A stretch of 64,000 nucleotides of DNA from Hordeum vulgare subsp. vulgare (GCF_904849725.1 NC_058522.1:233157084-233221083), one strand, 5' to 3'. Positions 37,279-48,279 are shown, numbered from the stretch's first letter. The notes: generated by a model not told the origin, from the letters alone. Translations and numbers: made by a program.

Positions 37279-37786
37279 TGTCGTGGTTTTGTCACGGCAG
37301 ATGTCCTCGTGAAAGGACTTAGTACTGGAGCCATAGCACTTTGGTGGCGACTCAAAGGGGTTGAACGGGAGAGAGACGACGATTTACCCAGGTTCGGCCC
37401 CTCGTGAGGAGGTAAAGGCCAACGTCCTACTTTGAGTTGTATTGATGGAGTTTTGATTACAAGGAGGGCGTAACTCGCCAGACCTAGCAATCGATGATTT
37501 CTAACCTGTCCTCTTCTCCCCTGGGACTCGCCTTTATATACAGGTCGAGTCCTTAGGGTTTACAAGGATCCTTCCCTTTACACAAATCGTGACCCTTGCG
37601 ATCTCTAAGTCGCCTCCTTCCGGAGCTTGGAAACCTTCTTTGTTATGGACACCTTCCGTAAGTCATAAACCGCCATACTACTCTTGGCTCTACCAGACCA
37701 AGGCCCAAACTATATCTTAGATGAGTCTCCAACTTTGGTGACCCGGCCCACTTAGGGCGTGTTATCAACAGATAATATCCCCAACA
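37279..37786 (-). repeat. 3' LTR of element A
   Basis: The LTR is 508 bp, the same length as 57123-57630, with ends TGTTGGGGATATTATCTG and CCACGACA on the minus strand. A TATA-like box lies at about 37533-37540. Confidence 0.9.
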
Positions 37787-38020
37787 TTAGGCCCCAGATT
37801 GAATTGAATTTCTTTCACGCCAATATCTTTTCTCAACTTAAGGGCGATTCATCTTCACTCTTCTTATGCACCATGCACTCGAACCGCCATCTGTTGCGGA
37901 AAAACCTGAGTCGCCAAACCGCTTCTTGTTAGCTCCTTCCTCGAATCCCGGAAAGGATAACAACGTAATCTCTCAACGGATCCATCGACATCATTATCCC
38001 AAAAATTTCGGGGCGCCATC

Positions 38021-38533
38021 ATGGCGAATCTTTTCCGTTTGGCGGTTCCCGCTCACGACGCCTCGATTCCAGCGTCTGCCGTGTTAAATAGGTGGGGGAC
38101 AAGACTGGGCGCATTCCACCCACCAGTCTCGTCACCTTTCCTCCCATTACTGCAGCGAAAAACTCACCGCCACCCGGGAGCTCCGCCGCCGTCCGAAGTC
38201 CTCGTCACCGCCCGAAGGCTTTGGCGCTGCCCGAAGGCTTCGTCGCCACCGAACACCCCGTCGGGGCCGAGCAGTTCTCGTCGCTGTCGAACACTTCGCC
38301 GCCGTCGAGCTCCTAGTCGCCGCCGTACGCTTCGTCGCCGCCGAATACTTCGACGCCGCCCGAGGTTTCTGCGCCCCTCCAGAAGCCTTCGTCGCCGTCG
38401 ACCATCTCCGGCCGAACCCACGAGGTTAGGTCTCCGTTTACTCAAGAGCAGATCCCTATTCCTTTTCGAAGTTCATCACTGCCATGTTTTTGATGCCTCC
38501 CCGAATAGTTGTTACTTGTTATTGATTTGTTGA
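38021..38533 (+). other. Arg/Pro-rich leader ORF of the antisense gene, copy in A
   Basis: A 170-codon frame is open here and, at the same length, at 56888-56376. It is built on a degenerate cgtcgccgccga-type low-complexity repeat and encodes arginine-rich text such as RRRRTLRRRRILRRR. A TATA-like box (ttaaata, 38084-38090) lies inside it, after the ATG, so the full frame may not be translated; the region can equally be the 5' untranslated exon of the antisense gene. A candidate splice donor is at gaggttagg near 38424. Confidence 0.35.
38084..38090 (+). promoter_or_regulatory. TATA-like box of the antisense gene, copy in A
   Basis: ttaaata lies about 300 bp inside the element from the LTR and upstream of the antisense gene's first coding exon (ATG 38970). 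The same box is kept at 56819-56825 in Tat-1. Confidence 0.4.
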
Positions 38534-38969
38534 TATCGATGATGACGAGAAAACCAACGTCTCTAACACCTTTATTTATCTGCCCTTCATTTGCACACTT
38601 AGAGTAGTATTTCACCAAACCAATAGCATTGTCCCATCTTGGTCGTAGTTTACCGCATCCGGCCATTTTACGCATTTATTTTCAGTTGTCCAGTAGATCC
38701 ATAATCTACCGCTCGTTATGTGAAAACTGTTTGTAGTCTTCATACTTCACCATTTTTGGATAAATGCCTCCAACGCCTTGAGACACAACTCCTTTAAGTA
38801 GCCAAACTTCGTAAGTCGCCATAGCAACCTGACTCGGGCCTTCGTTTGGCGAATCAAGATTTTTCCTTAGCCCACGGACAAATTACTTGGCGAGTCAAAT
38901 GAAATTGTTTCACCTCTTACAGTAGATGTTTTGGCGTGTCAATTCACCCGCACTTTATTCCATTGTAGC

Positions 38970-40538
38970 ATGGGCGCCGTTTTTAAAAGTGACTGGCACC
39001 CTACCAAGGTCAATGATGCCATACTAGAGGATTATGTGAAAACGGGAAATTTGGACCCTCAGGATGTTATCGGTTGGCGTACCGGGTTCGGAGAGGAAAT
39101 CCCCAATCCCAAAGAAGGGGAAATAGTTGTTTTTGTTGAACACCTTGAGTGGGGTTTTAAGCCGCCTGGATCGAAGTTACTTAGAGATGCCATGGCTTTC
39201 ATGAATGTCCGCCTCCAGGACCTAGGGCCCAATTCGATAAGCAACCTATGCCAGTTCTAGGTGTTTTGTGAGGCTTACCTGCGGATGGAACCCTTAGTTC
39301 CCTTATTCTCGTATTTCTTCCACTTAAATCGCCAAACAGAATTTCACAATGGTCCCAGCCTGGAGCCCGGCGGTGTAAATGTTCAGCGCCACAGGGATAG
39401 CTCATTTCCGTCACTCGCCATGCCAAGCCACCCCAAAGCCTGGGGCGAGTCTTGGTTCTATTGTCAAGAGACCTCGCCTGTAGGCGAAAACAAGCTTCTA
39501 GGTTATAGGGAAGATCGCCTCCCAACGAATTTCAAGCTCCCGGAAAAGCTCACCGAAGAAGAAGAATCAGATTTTATCCCAGTTTTGTCCGAGTTAAGAT
39601 CGTTGACAAACAACGGCCTTACTGGTGTTGACTTGATCCGCTGCTGGGTCGAGTGGCGCATCCTCCCTCTAAGTCGCCGGGACGGGTTAATGTGTGAATT
39701 TGACGGTACTCTAGACCATCCTCAATGTTACTTCCGCACGGCTCTAACGGAAAGCGACATTGTCACCATCATCAAGAAGCTGACCGGCGAGCCTGCGGGA
39801 AAATGCAGCCAAATAGGTCTCAAACCCTTCTACAAGATTAACCCGGCACCCAAGGTAAGCAACTTTAACCCGCCTTTTCTCTTTTACTTCTTATGTCTCA
39901 TTCGAATTATGGCCTCTTATAACATGTGCCATTTCATAAAGGTGATAAATTTTGGTCCAAGAAGCCCAAAAAGCCAGCCATGAAGCAAGCTAGGCCGCCA
40001 CCAAAGAAGAAAACCAAGGGCAAGGGCAAAGCTGCTGTGACCGAACCATCCGAGGTCGATGAATCCCAAGTCGGCGACGCACCTTCGGAGGTAAAAACCT
40101 ATCTTCTCTTAACTCGCCATCCATTACTATTAACTTTGTATTTATACCTCTGCATCTGTGGAATAGAATGAAGACAACGAAAGCCAGGAGGATTCTGTAG
40201 AGGTAATTTCTGTTTCCTCCGATTCATCTCCTTCTCCACCTAAGCCGGCCACGCGAATTTGTGGGAAGTTCCCTTCTCACATCCAAATGCTTGTTTGGAC
40301 CCAAATTTTCTTCTGAAGAAAGCATAATACACTTCGAATCGGAAGACCCGAAGTCATTCCGGTGATCTGGTGTCCGGTTTACCCACAGGGAGCAAGAAAA
40401 GGCCAAATGAGGTATCCTTTAACAACACTTCTTCATGTCTCTTTGGATCGCATTTGTAACCCGCTTATATCTTCGTCGTGCAACTCTTGCAGAATTCTCC
40501 TCCTACATCTGGCAAGTCAGTAATGTCGGCGCTTCCTC
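38970..40538 (+). pseudogene. Antisense gene of element A, exons 1-4 (truncated)
   Basis: Opposite to element A. Exon 1 runs from ATG 38970 (after an acceptor tttattccattgtag) to 39854, exactly 295 codons, with one in-frame TAG at 39258-39260. Exon 2 ends at 40090, exon 3 is 40167-40411, and exon 4 starts at 40494 and is cut by the deletion junction at about 40538. The acceptor of exon 2 is mutated (ttcat where the other copy has ttcag), and exon 3 has a 1-bp loss. Exon 1 encodes the globular N-terminal domain that I associate with the family called putative gypsy type transposon (Pfam PF04195, Transposase_28); that match needs a search. Confidence 0.75.
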
Positions 40539-42193
40539 CATGTCTTGGACCTGTCGCTTGAGTCGCCCCAACTTCTGCTCCAGGGGTTCGTAGTGGCAAT
40601 TCTGCTCGAGGATCAACACAGCCCGAGCAGCCGTAATACCGTCTGATGAATGGATAATTTCTGCGACCCGCCGCGACCAATGGTGGGCCGATTCATCGGG
40701 GCACTGAACACAATGCTGCAGATCGACAATCGTCATTGGACATTTGCAGGTTCCTCGGAAGTTTTTGATGAAGCGCTCTTTCAATTCAGCCCAGGTCTGG
40801 ATGGAGTTGGGGGGTAAGTTTTTTAAACAAGTACGTGCTGACCCTTCAAGCATCATCATGAAGTATCTGGCGCAAACTGCTTCGTTTACGTCGAGCATGT
40901 CCATGGCGATTTCATAACTCTCGACCCACGATGCCGGCTCAAGGTCCGGGGTGTAATTAGGCACCTTTCTTGGTCCTTTAAAATCCTTTGGCATTCGTTC
41001 GTCGCGGAGAGCGGGGGCCAACCATGGCACCCCCACTCGTCCACCGCTCCCAACGAGAGGGGCTGGGGCGACTTGGATGTTTGGGAGTTCCCGACCCGGT
41101 AGGTTTTGATGGTCAGGCGGGTTATCGTGGGGGATGAGTCGCCGTCCGGTGTTTACGGCGGGTTGGTCTTCTGGCCGACTCCTGGTGTGACTCGCCTGGG
41201 GACTCGAATGCTGCCTATCTAGGCTATGTGAGAACTGGGCATTTTGAACCACTGCCGTCTTCAACATCTCAATGGCGTTTCTTGCTTCTATCTCGGCAAG
41301 AGTATTGCGGTGAATCGGAAGAGATTCCAAATGGCGAGTTGCAGCAAGGACGTTGTCCACTGGGTTGGAAAAGTGACCTCGAGGTGTCCGGAATCGGGGA
41401 ACGCGATCCTCAATTGGTTGAACCGGCGGGTTAGGCGGTTGGCCCGGTCCTCCCCCTGGGGCGACTCCCGCCCCAGGAGTTCACGGAGTATCGAACAGGC
41501 GGGTTGGGTTGAGATCAGGGGGTAGGCGACCCTGGGGCCTTCGATGATGGACGTCGTCAGGTGCGCGCTGGTGTCTTTCGAGCCGCCAGTTGTTAGTATT
41601 CAAGCGAATTCTCTCGGCGGTAATTTGAGCCTGCCGGGTCTCGATTCTGGCAGATTCCACCTCGGCATCCCGATGATGTTTTTCCACTGCTTCTCTTAGC
41701 TTTGCCAATTCCGTGTTTACTGCCTCCTGGTTTTCTGATGTGATGGGAGTCGCCATAAGCCTTGTAATTTCTGCTGCTAATTCCACCAAGACATCGGTCG
41801 GGCTTCTAGATGTTTCGCCAGGCCCATCCCTGCCTGCCAGGTTTGGCGAGGGTTGAGTCGCCCCGGCCATGTAAACAGCAATCTGACGGCGGGTTCGTCA
41901 AGGACTTCCGGGTCCATGGCCAACGACAAGCCCCCGAGACAATCCCCATTGAGAGACCGGATTGAATCTGAATCGCCCATGGATGATTCGTCATCAGTGT
42001 TGACAGGTGTGGTTTCCTGGGTCGCTGAGTATTCTGGCTCCTCAGATCCCTGCGTGAATCCAACAAAGATCGGGCGAGTCAGATTTGACGTCGTTAGTGG
42101 GCGGACGTACCTGGCCGGCTCGACGATGTCGGTGGAGATGTCCGGCTCACGCACGGATGATCCAATCATGCCGATGAAGACGTTGATCTTGCC
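40539..42193 (-). pseudogene. gag fragment of element A
   Basis: Minus-strand frames 42169-41481 and 41360-40503 encode the Gag N-terminus (SSVREPDISTDIVEPARYV) and the capsid-like middle (MLEGSARTCLKNLPPNSI), colinear with Tat-1 45188-46842. It ends at the deletion junction after the LKRQVQDM motif; the zinc knuckle and protease are missing. Confidence 0.85.
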
Positions 42194-42408
42194 GAACCTT
42201 TCAGGAAGGCGACTTAGTGCTTCGGCTGATACAGGATCGTGCTAGCATGCATAAGTTATCACCACCATGGGAAGGGCCGTTCGTCGTCAGCAAAAATCTT
42301 CACAACGGCTCTTACTATCTGGTGGATCTCCGGCCTGACCGGCCAACCACGGAGACTGAGTCAACCTGCCCCTGGAATATTGCCCACTTGCGGCCTTACT
42401 ACACTTGA
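42194..42408 (+). pseudogene. Integrase C-terminus, duplicate fragment
   Basis: Encodes the last 70 residues of integrase (LSPPWEGPFVVSKNL, the GPF/GPY-type module), identical to the end of the frame at 49607-51475 apart from two bases. It has no catalytic core. Confidence 0.85.
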
Positions 42409-42530
42409 GCTTTTAAGCTCTGCATTTTGTAAGTTTTTTAGTCCTTATTATAAAGCAATACAATTAAAATGCCTCCCGACTTGGGGGCTCCCTCTTATTG
42501 AGATCAGCTTTATTATCATTTTGGTCTACG

Positions 42531-43090
42531 AAATCATTATTCTAGGCGGCGCTTGAGCTTTCTGACTCGTCCGATCCTATCGCGACCTTATGAGCCGACG
42601 AAATCATTATCGTGGGCGGTGCTTGAGCTTTCTGACTCGCCCGATCCTGTCGCGACCTTATGAGCCGACGAAATCATTATCTTGGGCGGTGCTTGAGCTT
42701 TCTGACTCGCCCGATCCTGTCGCGACCTTATGAGCCGACGAAATCATTATATTGGGCGGTGCTTGAGCTTTCTGACTCGCCCGATCCTGTCGCGACCTTA
42801 TGAGCCGACGAAATCATTATCTTGGGTGGTGCTTGAGCTTTCTGACTCGCCCGATCCTGTCGCAACCTTATGAGCCGACGAAATCATTATCTTGGGCGGT
42901 GCTTGAGCTTTCTGACTCGCCCGATCCTGTCGCGACCTTATGAGCCGACGAAATCATTATCTTGGGCGGTGCTTGAGCTTTCTGACTCGCCCGATCCTGT
43001 CGCGACCTTATGAGCCGATGAAATTATTATCTTGGGCGGTGCTTGAGCTTTCTGACTCGCCCTATCCCGTCGCGACCTTATGAGCTGACG
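42531..43090. repeat. 70-bp tandem array, 8 units (duplicate copy)
   Basis: Units begin aaatcattat at 42531, 42601, 42671, 42741, 42811, 42881, 42951 and 43021. Most are near identical and contain gcttgagctttctgactcg and cctgtcgcgacc. The first and last units are the most diverged. No spacers occur, so this is not a CRISPR array. Confidence 0.95.
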
Positions 43091-43525
43091 AAAGTACTGT
43101 TTTTTACCTTCCTGGCACTGCCACAAGGTTTTTCAGACTTTTTTTCCTGATTCGCCTCAAAATATTTTGGGGCGACTGCTATTTGTTATCACTTATTATT
43201 CAGTGAGATGATTTCACATATGTTTTTCAATGCTTAGAACAGGTTGATGATCGAGATCACTCTATCCATGGAGGATTAAGCGTCATAAAAAATCCTCAAA
43301 CGGAGGATCAAGTATTTCAAATCGCCTTAAGGGCGACATAAGGATATTTTAAAGGTATCACAAAGGCAGTATCGATTCCTAAAGGAGACCTATTACATGG
43401 CTCTCATGGCCAATTCAATGGAAATTTATTCTGCTGACGCCCTTGGATCAGTCTGTTGCGAGCTTTGGCCAACCTCAATCTGCAAATCGCCCAGTACCCA
43501 GTTACACTTGGACAGAGCGGCAAAT

Positions 43526-44396
43526 TCATCTTTCGATCAGGATTGATGAAAGATCCGCGTCCAAGTCAAAAGGATTCTTGGGTCGCCGCGGAGTTAAGCT
43601 GGTCGTTACAAAGGTTGGCGGGTTGACCTTCTTGTTCTTGCTATCATAGGCGGCCTGGTACTTTGATAAGTCCAGGCTTGCAGCAAGCTGAGTCGCTACA
43701 AGACGGGAGTCCTTCACAACACGCTGGTAGTCTTCTTCGGCGAATTCTGACCCATCATCCTTAAGTTGAGGAAAGCCCGCCGCTACCTCTTCTGGGTTGA
43801 TTTCTGGAGCATATGCTAAGGAGCGACTCAATGTAGACAGCACTCCCTTCCGGGCGGCTGGCCGAGTTAACTCGCCAATTTGGGGAGGAAGAGTGGATAG
43901 GCAGCCAAGCATCTTCTTTATGGAGGTTATAGGCTCCTTGGTGCCCATCACTGCCTTCACAGTCAGTACACTGCCGGTATATAGCTGCTCTGTCAGCGTG
44001 TAAATCGCCTTCAGCGTCAGAACGCAATCATCCTGAAGGTTGGCGGCTCTCGGACCTGTACAAGGGGTAATGATAATTAGCGACTCAGATAAGAGTTATT
44101 TGTTTAAAAAGGTCAAGAGTTAGTATTTAACCAAAGACGGCTTGCACCATGTTTGAGATATGACGTTTTAAACCGGACAGCTCTTGTTGCACAGTAGCCA
44201 GCTTGGCTTCAGCCTTCTCTGCTCGCTTTGCTAAAGCATCTTGGTCATCTTGAGCCCTTTTTAAATCGGCTTTTAGTTTTTCCATCTCAGCCAAGACCAG
44301 TTGATATTTATCCTCCGATTTGGCCCGGGCATCCTGTTGAACAGATAAGCTTTTCTTGAAGTCGCCAAGTGCTGATTCAGTCTGGGTAAGAGATTC
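43526..44396 (-). pseudogene. Antisense gene exons 6-7, duplicate fragment
   Basis: Exon 6 (44396-44132) encodes a coiled coil and exon 7 (44055-43526) the C-terminal domain, with the 76-bp intron between them kept. The fragment is cut upstream at 44553, so exons 1-5 are missing. It corresponds to 52593-53463. Confidence 0.8.
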
Positions 44397-44552
44397 CTGT
44401 TGAAGCATATGATTAAGGGGCAAGTCTCAAAACTATTGCAAGCAATATCCCTGACACTTGGGGGCTAATGTATAATTTTTCAGACAAAATTATACAGCAT
44501 CAAGACCCGGCTCATCTTCTTACTGATGACCCGGCCCTTGGGGGTTACTGGT

Positions 44553-45029
44553 CTAAGTGGGCCGGGTCACGAAAGCTGGCGACTCATCTAAGATGTAGTT
44601 TGGGCCTTGGTCTGGTAGAGCCAAGAGTAGTATGGCGGTTTATGACTTTTGGAAGGAGTCCATAATAAGGAAGGTTTCCAAGCTCCGGAAGGAGGCGACT
44701 TAGAGATTGCAAGGGTCACGATTTGTGTAAAGGGAAGGATCCTTGTAAACCCTAAGGACTCGACCTGTATATAAAGGCAAGTCCCAGGGGAGAAGAGGAC
44801 ATGTTAGAAATCATCGATTGCTAGGTCTAGCAAGTTACACCCTCCTTGTAATCAAAACTCCATCAATACGACTCAAAGCAGGACGTAGGCCTTTACCTCC
44901 TCACGAGGGGCCGAACCTGGATAAATCGCCGTCTCTCTCCCGTTCAACCCCTTTGAGTCGCCACCAAAGTGCGATGGCTCCAGTACTAAGTCCTTTCACG
45001 AGGAAATCTGCCATGACAAAACCACGACA
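44553..45029 (+). repeat. 5' LTR of Tat-1, missing first 31 bp
   Basis: 477 bp align to 57154-57630. The TG end and the first 31 bp are replaced by sequence of the antisense-gene intron at the junction ggtc/taagtggg. The promoter part is intact. Confidence 0.9.
44768..44775 (+). promoter_or_regulatory. LTR TATA box of Tat-1
   Basis: tatataaa lies in the context ctgtatataaaggc, about 200 bp before the Gag ATG at 44974. The same box is found in the LTRs at 3143, 37279 and 57123. A seven-codon upstream frame (atgttagaaatc..., 44801-44824) lies between box and Gag start. Confidence 0.7.
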
Positions 45030-48000
45030 GTTGGCTCCCACCGTGGGGCCTGCGGACGGTGGAGTTGAGTTCTCAAAGGGAGCCCTACCAAGGTTTGGGA
45101 GCTACACAACAGGGCTCATGACCCGGAGCCGCCGCGGGAAGTTCTACATCAACAACGATTCGATCGAATCTGGTTACACGGTCCCCTTTGGCAAGATCAA
45201 CGTCTTCATCGGCATGATTGGATCATCCGTGCTTGAGCCGGACATCTCCACCGACATCGTCGAGCCGGCCAGGTACGTCCGCCCACTAACGACGTCAAAT
45301 CTGACTTGCCCGATCTTTGTTGGATTCACGCAGGGATCCGAGGAGCCAGAACACTCAGCGACCCAGGAAACCACACCCGTCAACACTGATGACGAATCAG
45401 CCATGGGCGATTCAGATTCAATCCGGTCTCTACATGGGGATTGTCTCGGGGGCTTGTCGTTGGCCAGGACCCCGAAGTCCTTGATCGAACCCGCCGCCAG
45501 ATCGCTATTTACATGGCTGGGGCGACTCAACCCTCGCCAAACCTAGCAGGCGGGGATGGGCCTGGCGAAACATCTAGAAGCCCGGCCGCTGTCTTGGTGG
45601 AATTAGCAGCAGAAATTACAAGGCTTATGGCGTCTCCCATCAAACCAGAATACCAGGAGGCAGTAAACACGGAATTGGCAAAGCTAAGAGAAGAAGTGGA
45701 AAAAGCTCATCGTGATGCCAAGGTGGAACCTGCGAGAATCGAGACCCGGCAGGCTCAGATTACCGCCGAGAGAATTCGCTTAAATACTGACAACTGGCGG
45801 CTCAAAAGACACCAGCGCACCTGACGACGTTCATCAGCGAAGGCACCAGGGTCGCCTACCCCCTGATCTCAACCCAACCCGCCTGTTCGATACTCCACGA
45901 ACTCCCGGGGCAGGAGTCGCCCCAGGGGGAGGACCGGGCCAACCACCTAACCCACCGGTTCAACCAATTGAGGATCGCATTCCCCGATTCCGGACACCTT
46001 GAGGTCACTTTTCCAACCCAGTGGACAACGTCCTTGCTGCAAGTCTCCATTTGGAATCTCTTCCGATTCACGGCAATACGCCTGCCGAGATAGAAGCAAG
46101 AAACCCCATTGAGATGTTGAAGACGACAGTGGTTCAAAACGCCCGGTTCTCACATAGCCTAGATAGGCTGCATTCCACTCCCCAGGCGAGTCACACCAGG
46201 AGTCGGCCAGAAGACCAACCCGCCGTAAACAGCGGACGACGACTCATCCCCCAGGATAACCCGCCTGACCATCAAAACCCTCCGGGTCGGGAACTCCCGA
46301 ACATCCAAGTCTCGCCAGCCCCTCTCGTCGGGAGCGGTGGACGAGTGGGGGTGCCGTGCTTGGTCCCCGCTCTCCGCGACGAACGAATGCGAAAGGATTT
46401 TAAAGGACCAAGAAAGGTTCCTAATTACACCCCGGACCTTGAGTCGGCATCGTGGGTCGAGAGTTATGAAATCGCCATGGACATGCTCGACGTAAACAAA
46501 GCAGTTTGCGCCAGATACTTCACGATGATGCTCGAAGGGTCAGCACGTACTTGGTTAAAAAACTTACCCCCCAACTCCATCCAGACCTGGGCTGAATTGA
46601 AAGAGCGCTTCATCAAAAACTTCCGAGGAACCTGCAAACGTCCAATGACGATTGTCGATCTGCAGCATTGTGTTCAGCGCCCCGATGAATCGGCCCACCA
46701 TTGGTTGCGACGGGTCGCGGAAATTATCCATTCATCAGACGGTATTACGGCGGCTCAGGCTGTGTTGATCCTCGAGCAGAATTGCCACTACGAACCCCTG
46801 GTGCAGAAGTTGGGGCGACTCAAGTGAAAGGTCCAAGACATGGGGGAGCTAATGGATACTCTCACTAGATACGCTGAAGCAGACGACACCAAAGATCCCG
46901 GCGAGGACGGTAAAGCTAACTCGCCAAAGAAGGGCGAGTCATCCAAAAATCATACCCGTTTCCAGGGACGTAACCACCACAATCAGGGAGCCAATGTCAA
47001 GAGTGGGCAACAAGAGGAATCTTCGGATTTAGTCGCCAATACCAACACCAACAATGGCAACCAACGCCAGAAGAGAAACAGGGGTTACAGTGGTAAGAAG
47101 CCGCGTAACTATGAAGAGTTACTCAAGGGCCCTTGCCCGCACCATGCCATGGTAGACGGACCGGCGAATCATTGCTGGGAGAACTGTTCCGTGATGCGGG
47201 AGTTTCGGGCGGAAGCGATCAAGAAAAGCCAAAATGGTGACCCGGACCAACTGCAGGAGCAGTTTGCTGCACCCAACCAACGTCAGAACCCCATTGGCGG
47301 TTTTCCCGAGCCGTGGGCTCAGGGGGGCCCACAGCCAAGCAGCGGCCAGTACCCAGTGCATCACCAGCGGCAGTATAACCCGCCCGGGGCTTTTCAGCAA
47401 CCACCCCCACAGGGAGCTTCGCAGGGTCAGGATGACAACGACGGCTTTCGCAACAACCCCAAACAGTTAAGCAATGGGCAGTACCACGTTTTCACCACCA
47501 ATGCTTGCAGACGTGATAAGAAGGTGAGTCACCGGGCGTACAGTTTGTCTGAGCCGACACTTCCCAGGTACCTCCACTGGTCCGAGCAGACCATATCATG
47601 GAGTAGGGAGGATCACCCGCCAAGAATTGACAACCCTGGCGACTTAGCGTTGGTCGTAGCTCCTCAAGTTGGGGGGTACACCCTGTCCAAGGTACTAATG
47701 GACGGTGGCAGCGGCATTAATATCTTATATTTTGACACTTTCCAAAGGATGAATCTACTGGAGAAGGATTTGATGCCTTCAACCACGGTATTCCATGGAA
47801 TCGTCCCGGGCAAGTCGGCGTACCCTATAGGCCGAGTCAGGCTCACAGTCGCATTTGGAACAGCATATAACTACAGGAGTGAGTCGTTGATGTTTGAGGT
47901 GGTCAAATTGAAAAGCCCCTACCACGCGCTATTTGGGCTGCCGGCTTACGCCCGGTTCATGGCTCACCCATGCTATGTTTACCTCAAACTCAAGATGCCT

Positions 48001-48279
48001 GGTCCTAAGGGACCCATCACGGTGGACGGTGATAGAAGAATTGCAAAGGAGTGTGAAGAAGGGGACGCGACTTATGCAGAAGTCGCCTGCGCTGCTGAAG
48101 AGCTCAAGTACCATCGGGCTAATGTTGATCCTTCTGACATGTCGCCCTTAAAGAAGCCAACGACAGATGTTGAGCTGCCCCTCAAGTTCAAACCAATGGA
48201 TGACACTAAAATGGTTGATTTCGTTCCTGGCGATTCATCCAAGCAGTTCACCATTGGGACGGGTCTGGATCCCAAATAG
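44974..48279 (+). pseudogene. gag-protease of Tat-1 (broken)
   Basis: Gag starts at ATG 44974 in the LTR and reads through the PBS. Domains: N-terminal region (to about 45460), helical linker (45441-45824), capsid-like region (46021-46827), basic region with a C-x2-H-x8-H-x4-C knuckle (CPHHAMVDGPANHCWENC, about 47136-47190), and aspartic protease with D-G-G-S at 47701. Lesions: a 1-bp loss near 45470, a 2-bp loss near 45820, TGA near 46000, TGA at 46825-46827, and TAG at 48277-48279. The two TGA codons stand where other copies have CGA, a CpG-type transition. After the TAG the same frame continues into RT. Confidence 0.88.
45030..45050 (+). other. Primer-binding site of Tat-1
   Basis: gttggctcccaccgtgggg directly follows the LTR; it has one change (gct for gcg) from the site in element D. 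It is translated as part of Gag. Confidence 0.7.

Larger units (their letters stand above)
37279..42193 (-). mobile_element. Tat-like Gypsy element A, internally deleted, 5' end lost
   Basis: On the minus strand: Gag N-terminus (42193) to mid-Gag (40539), then a direct jump to the 3' region carrying the antisense gene (40538-37787), then 3' LTR (37786-37279). Compared with Tat-1, everything between positions equivalent to 46843 and 54370 is missing (about 7.5 kb, including protease, RT, RNase H, integrase and a tandem array). The 5' LTR is missing at the 42191 junction. Left flank is the Copia leader; the matching target duplication is absent. Confidence 0.85.
42191..44553 (+). repeat. 2.36-kb direct duplicate of Tat-1 51258-53620
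   Basis: The two blocks are offset by exactly 9,067 bp along their whole length, with about 16 mismatches and no net indel by eye. The block holds the integrase C-terminus, the 70-bp array, and the last two exons of the antisense gene. Its left junction shares gcc with the Gag of element A; its right junction enters the LTR 31 bp after the normal LTR start. Confidence 0.92.

Noticed and set aside
42531..43090. Regular repeats that could suggest a CRISPR array
   Set aside because: Units are contiguous 70-bp tandem copies without spacers, in a plant retrotransposon.
45174..45530. Minus-strand frame opposite Gag (also 41853-42245 and 2657-2977)
   Set aside because: Mirror frame caused by Gag codon use; it appears only where Gag is conserved and has no start or signal of its own.
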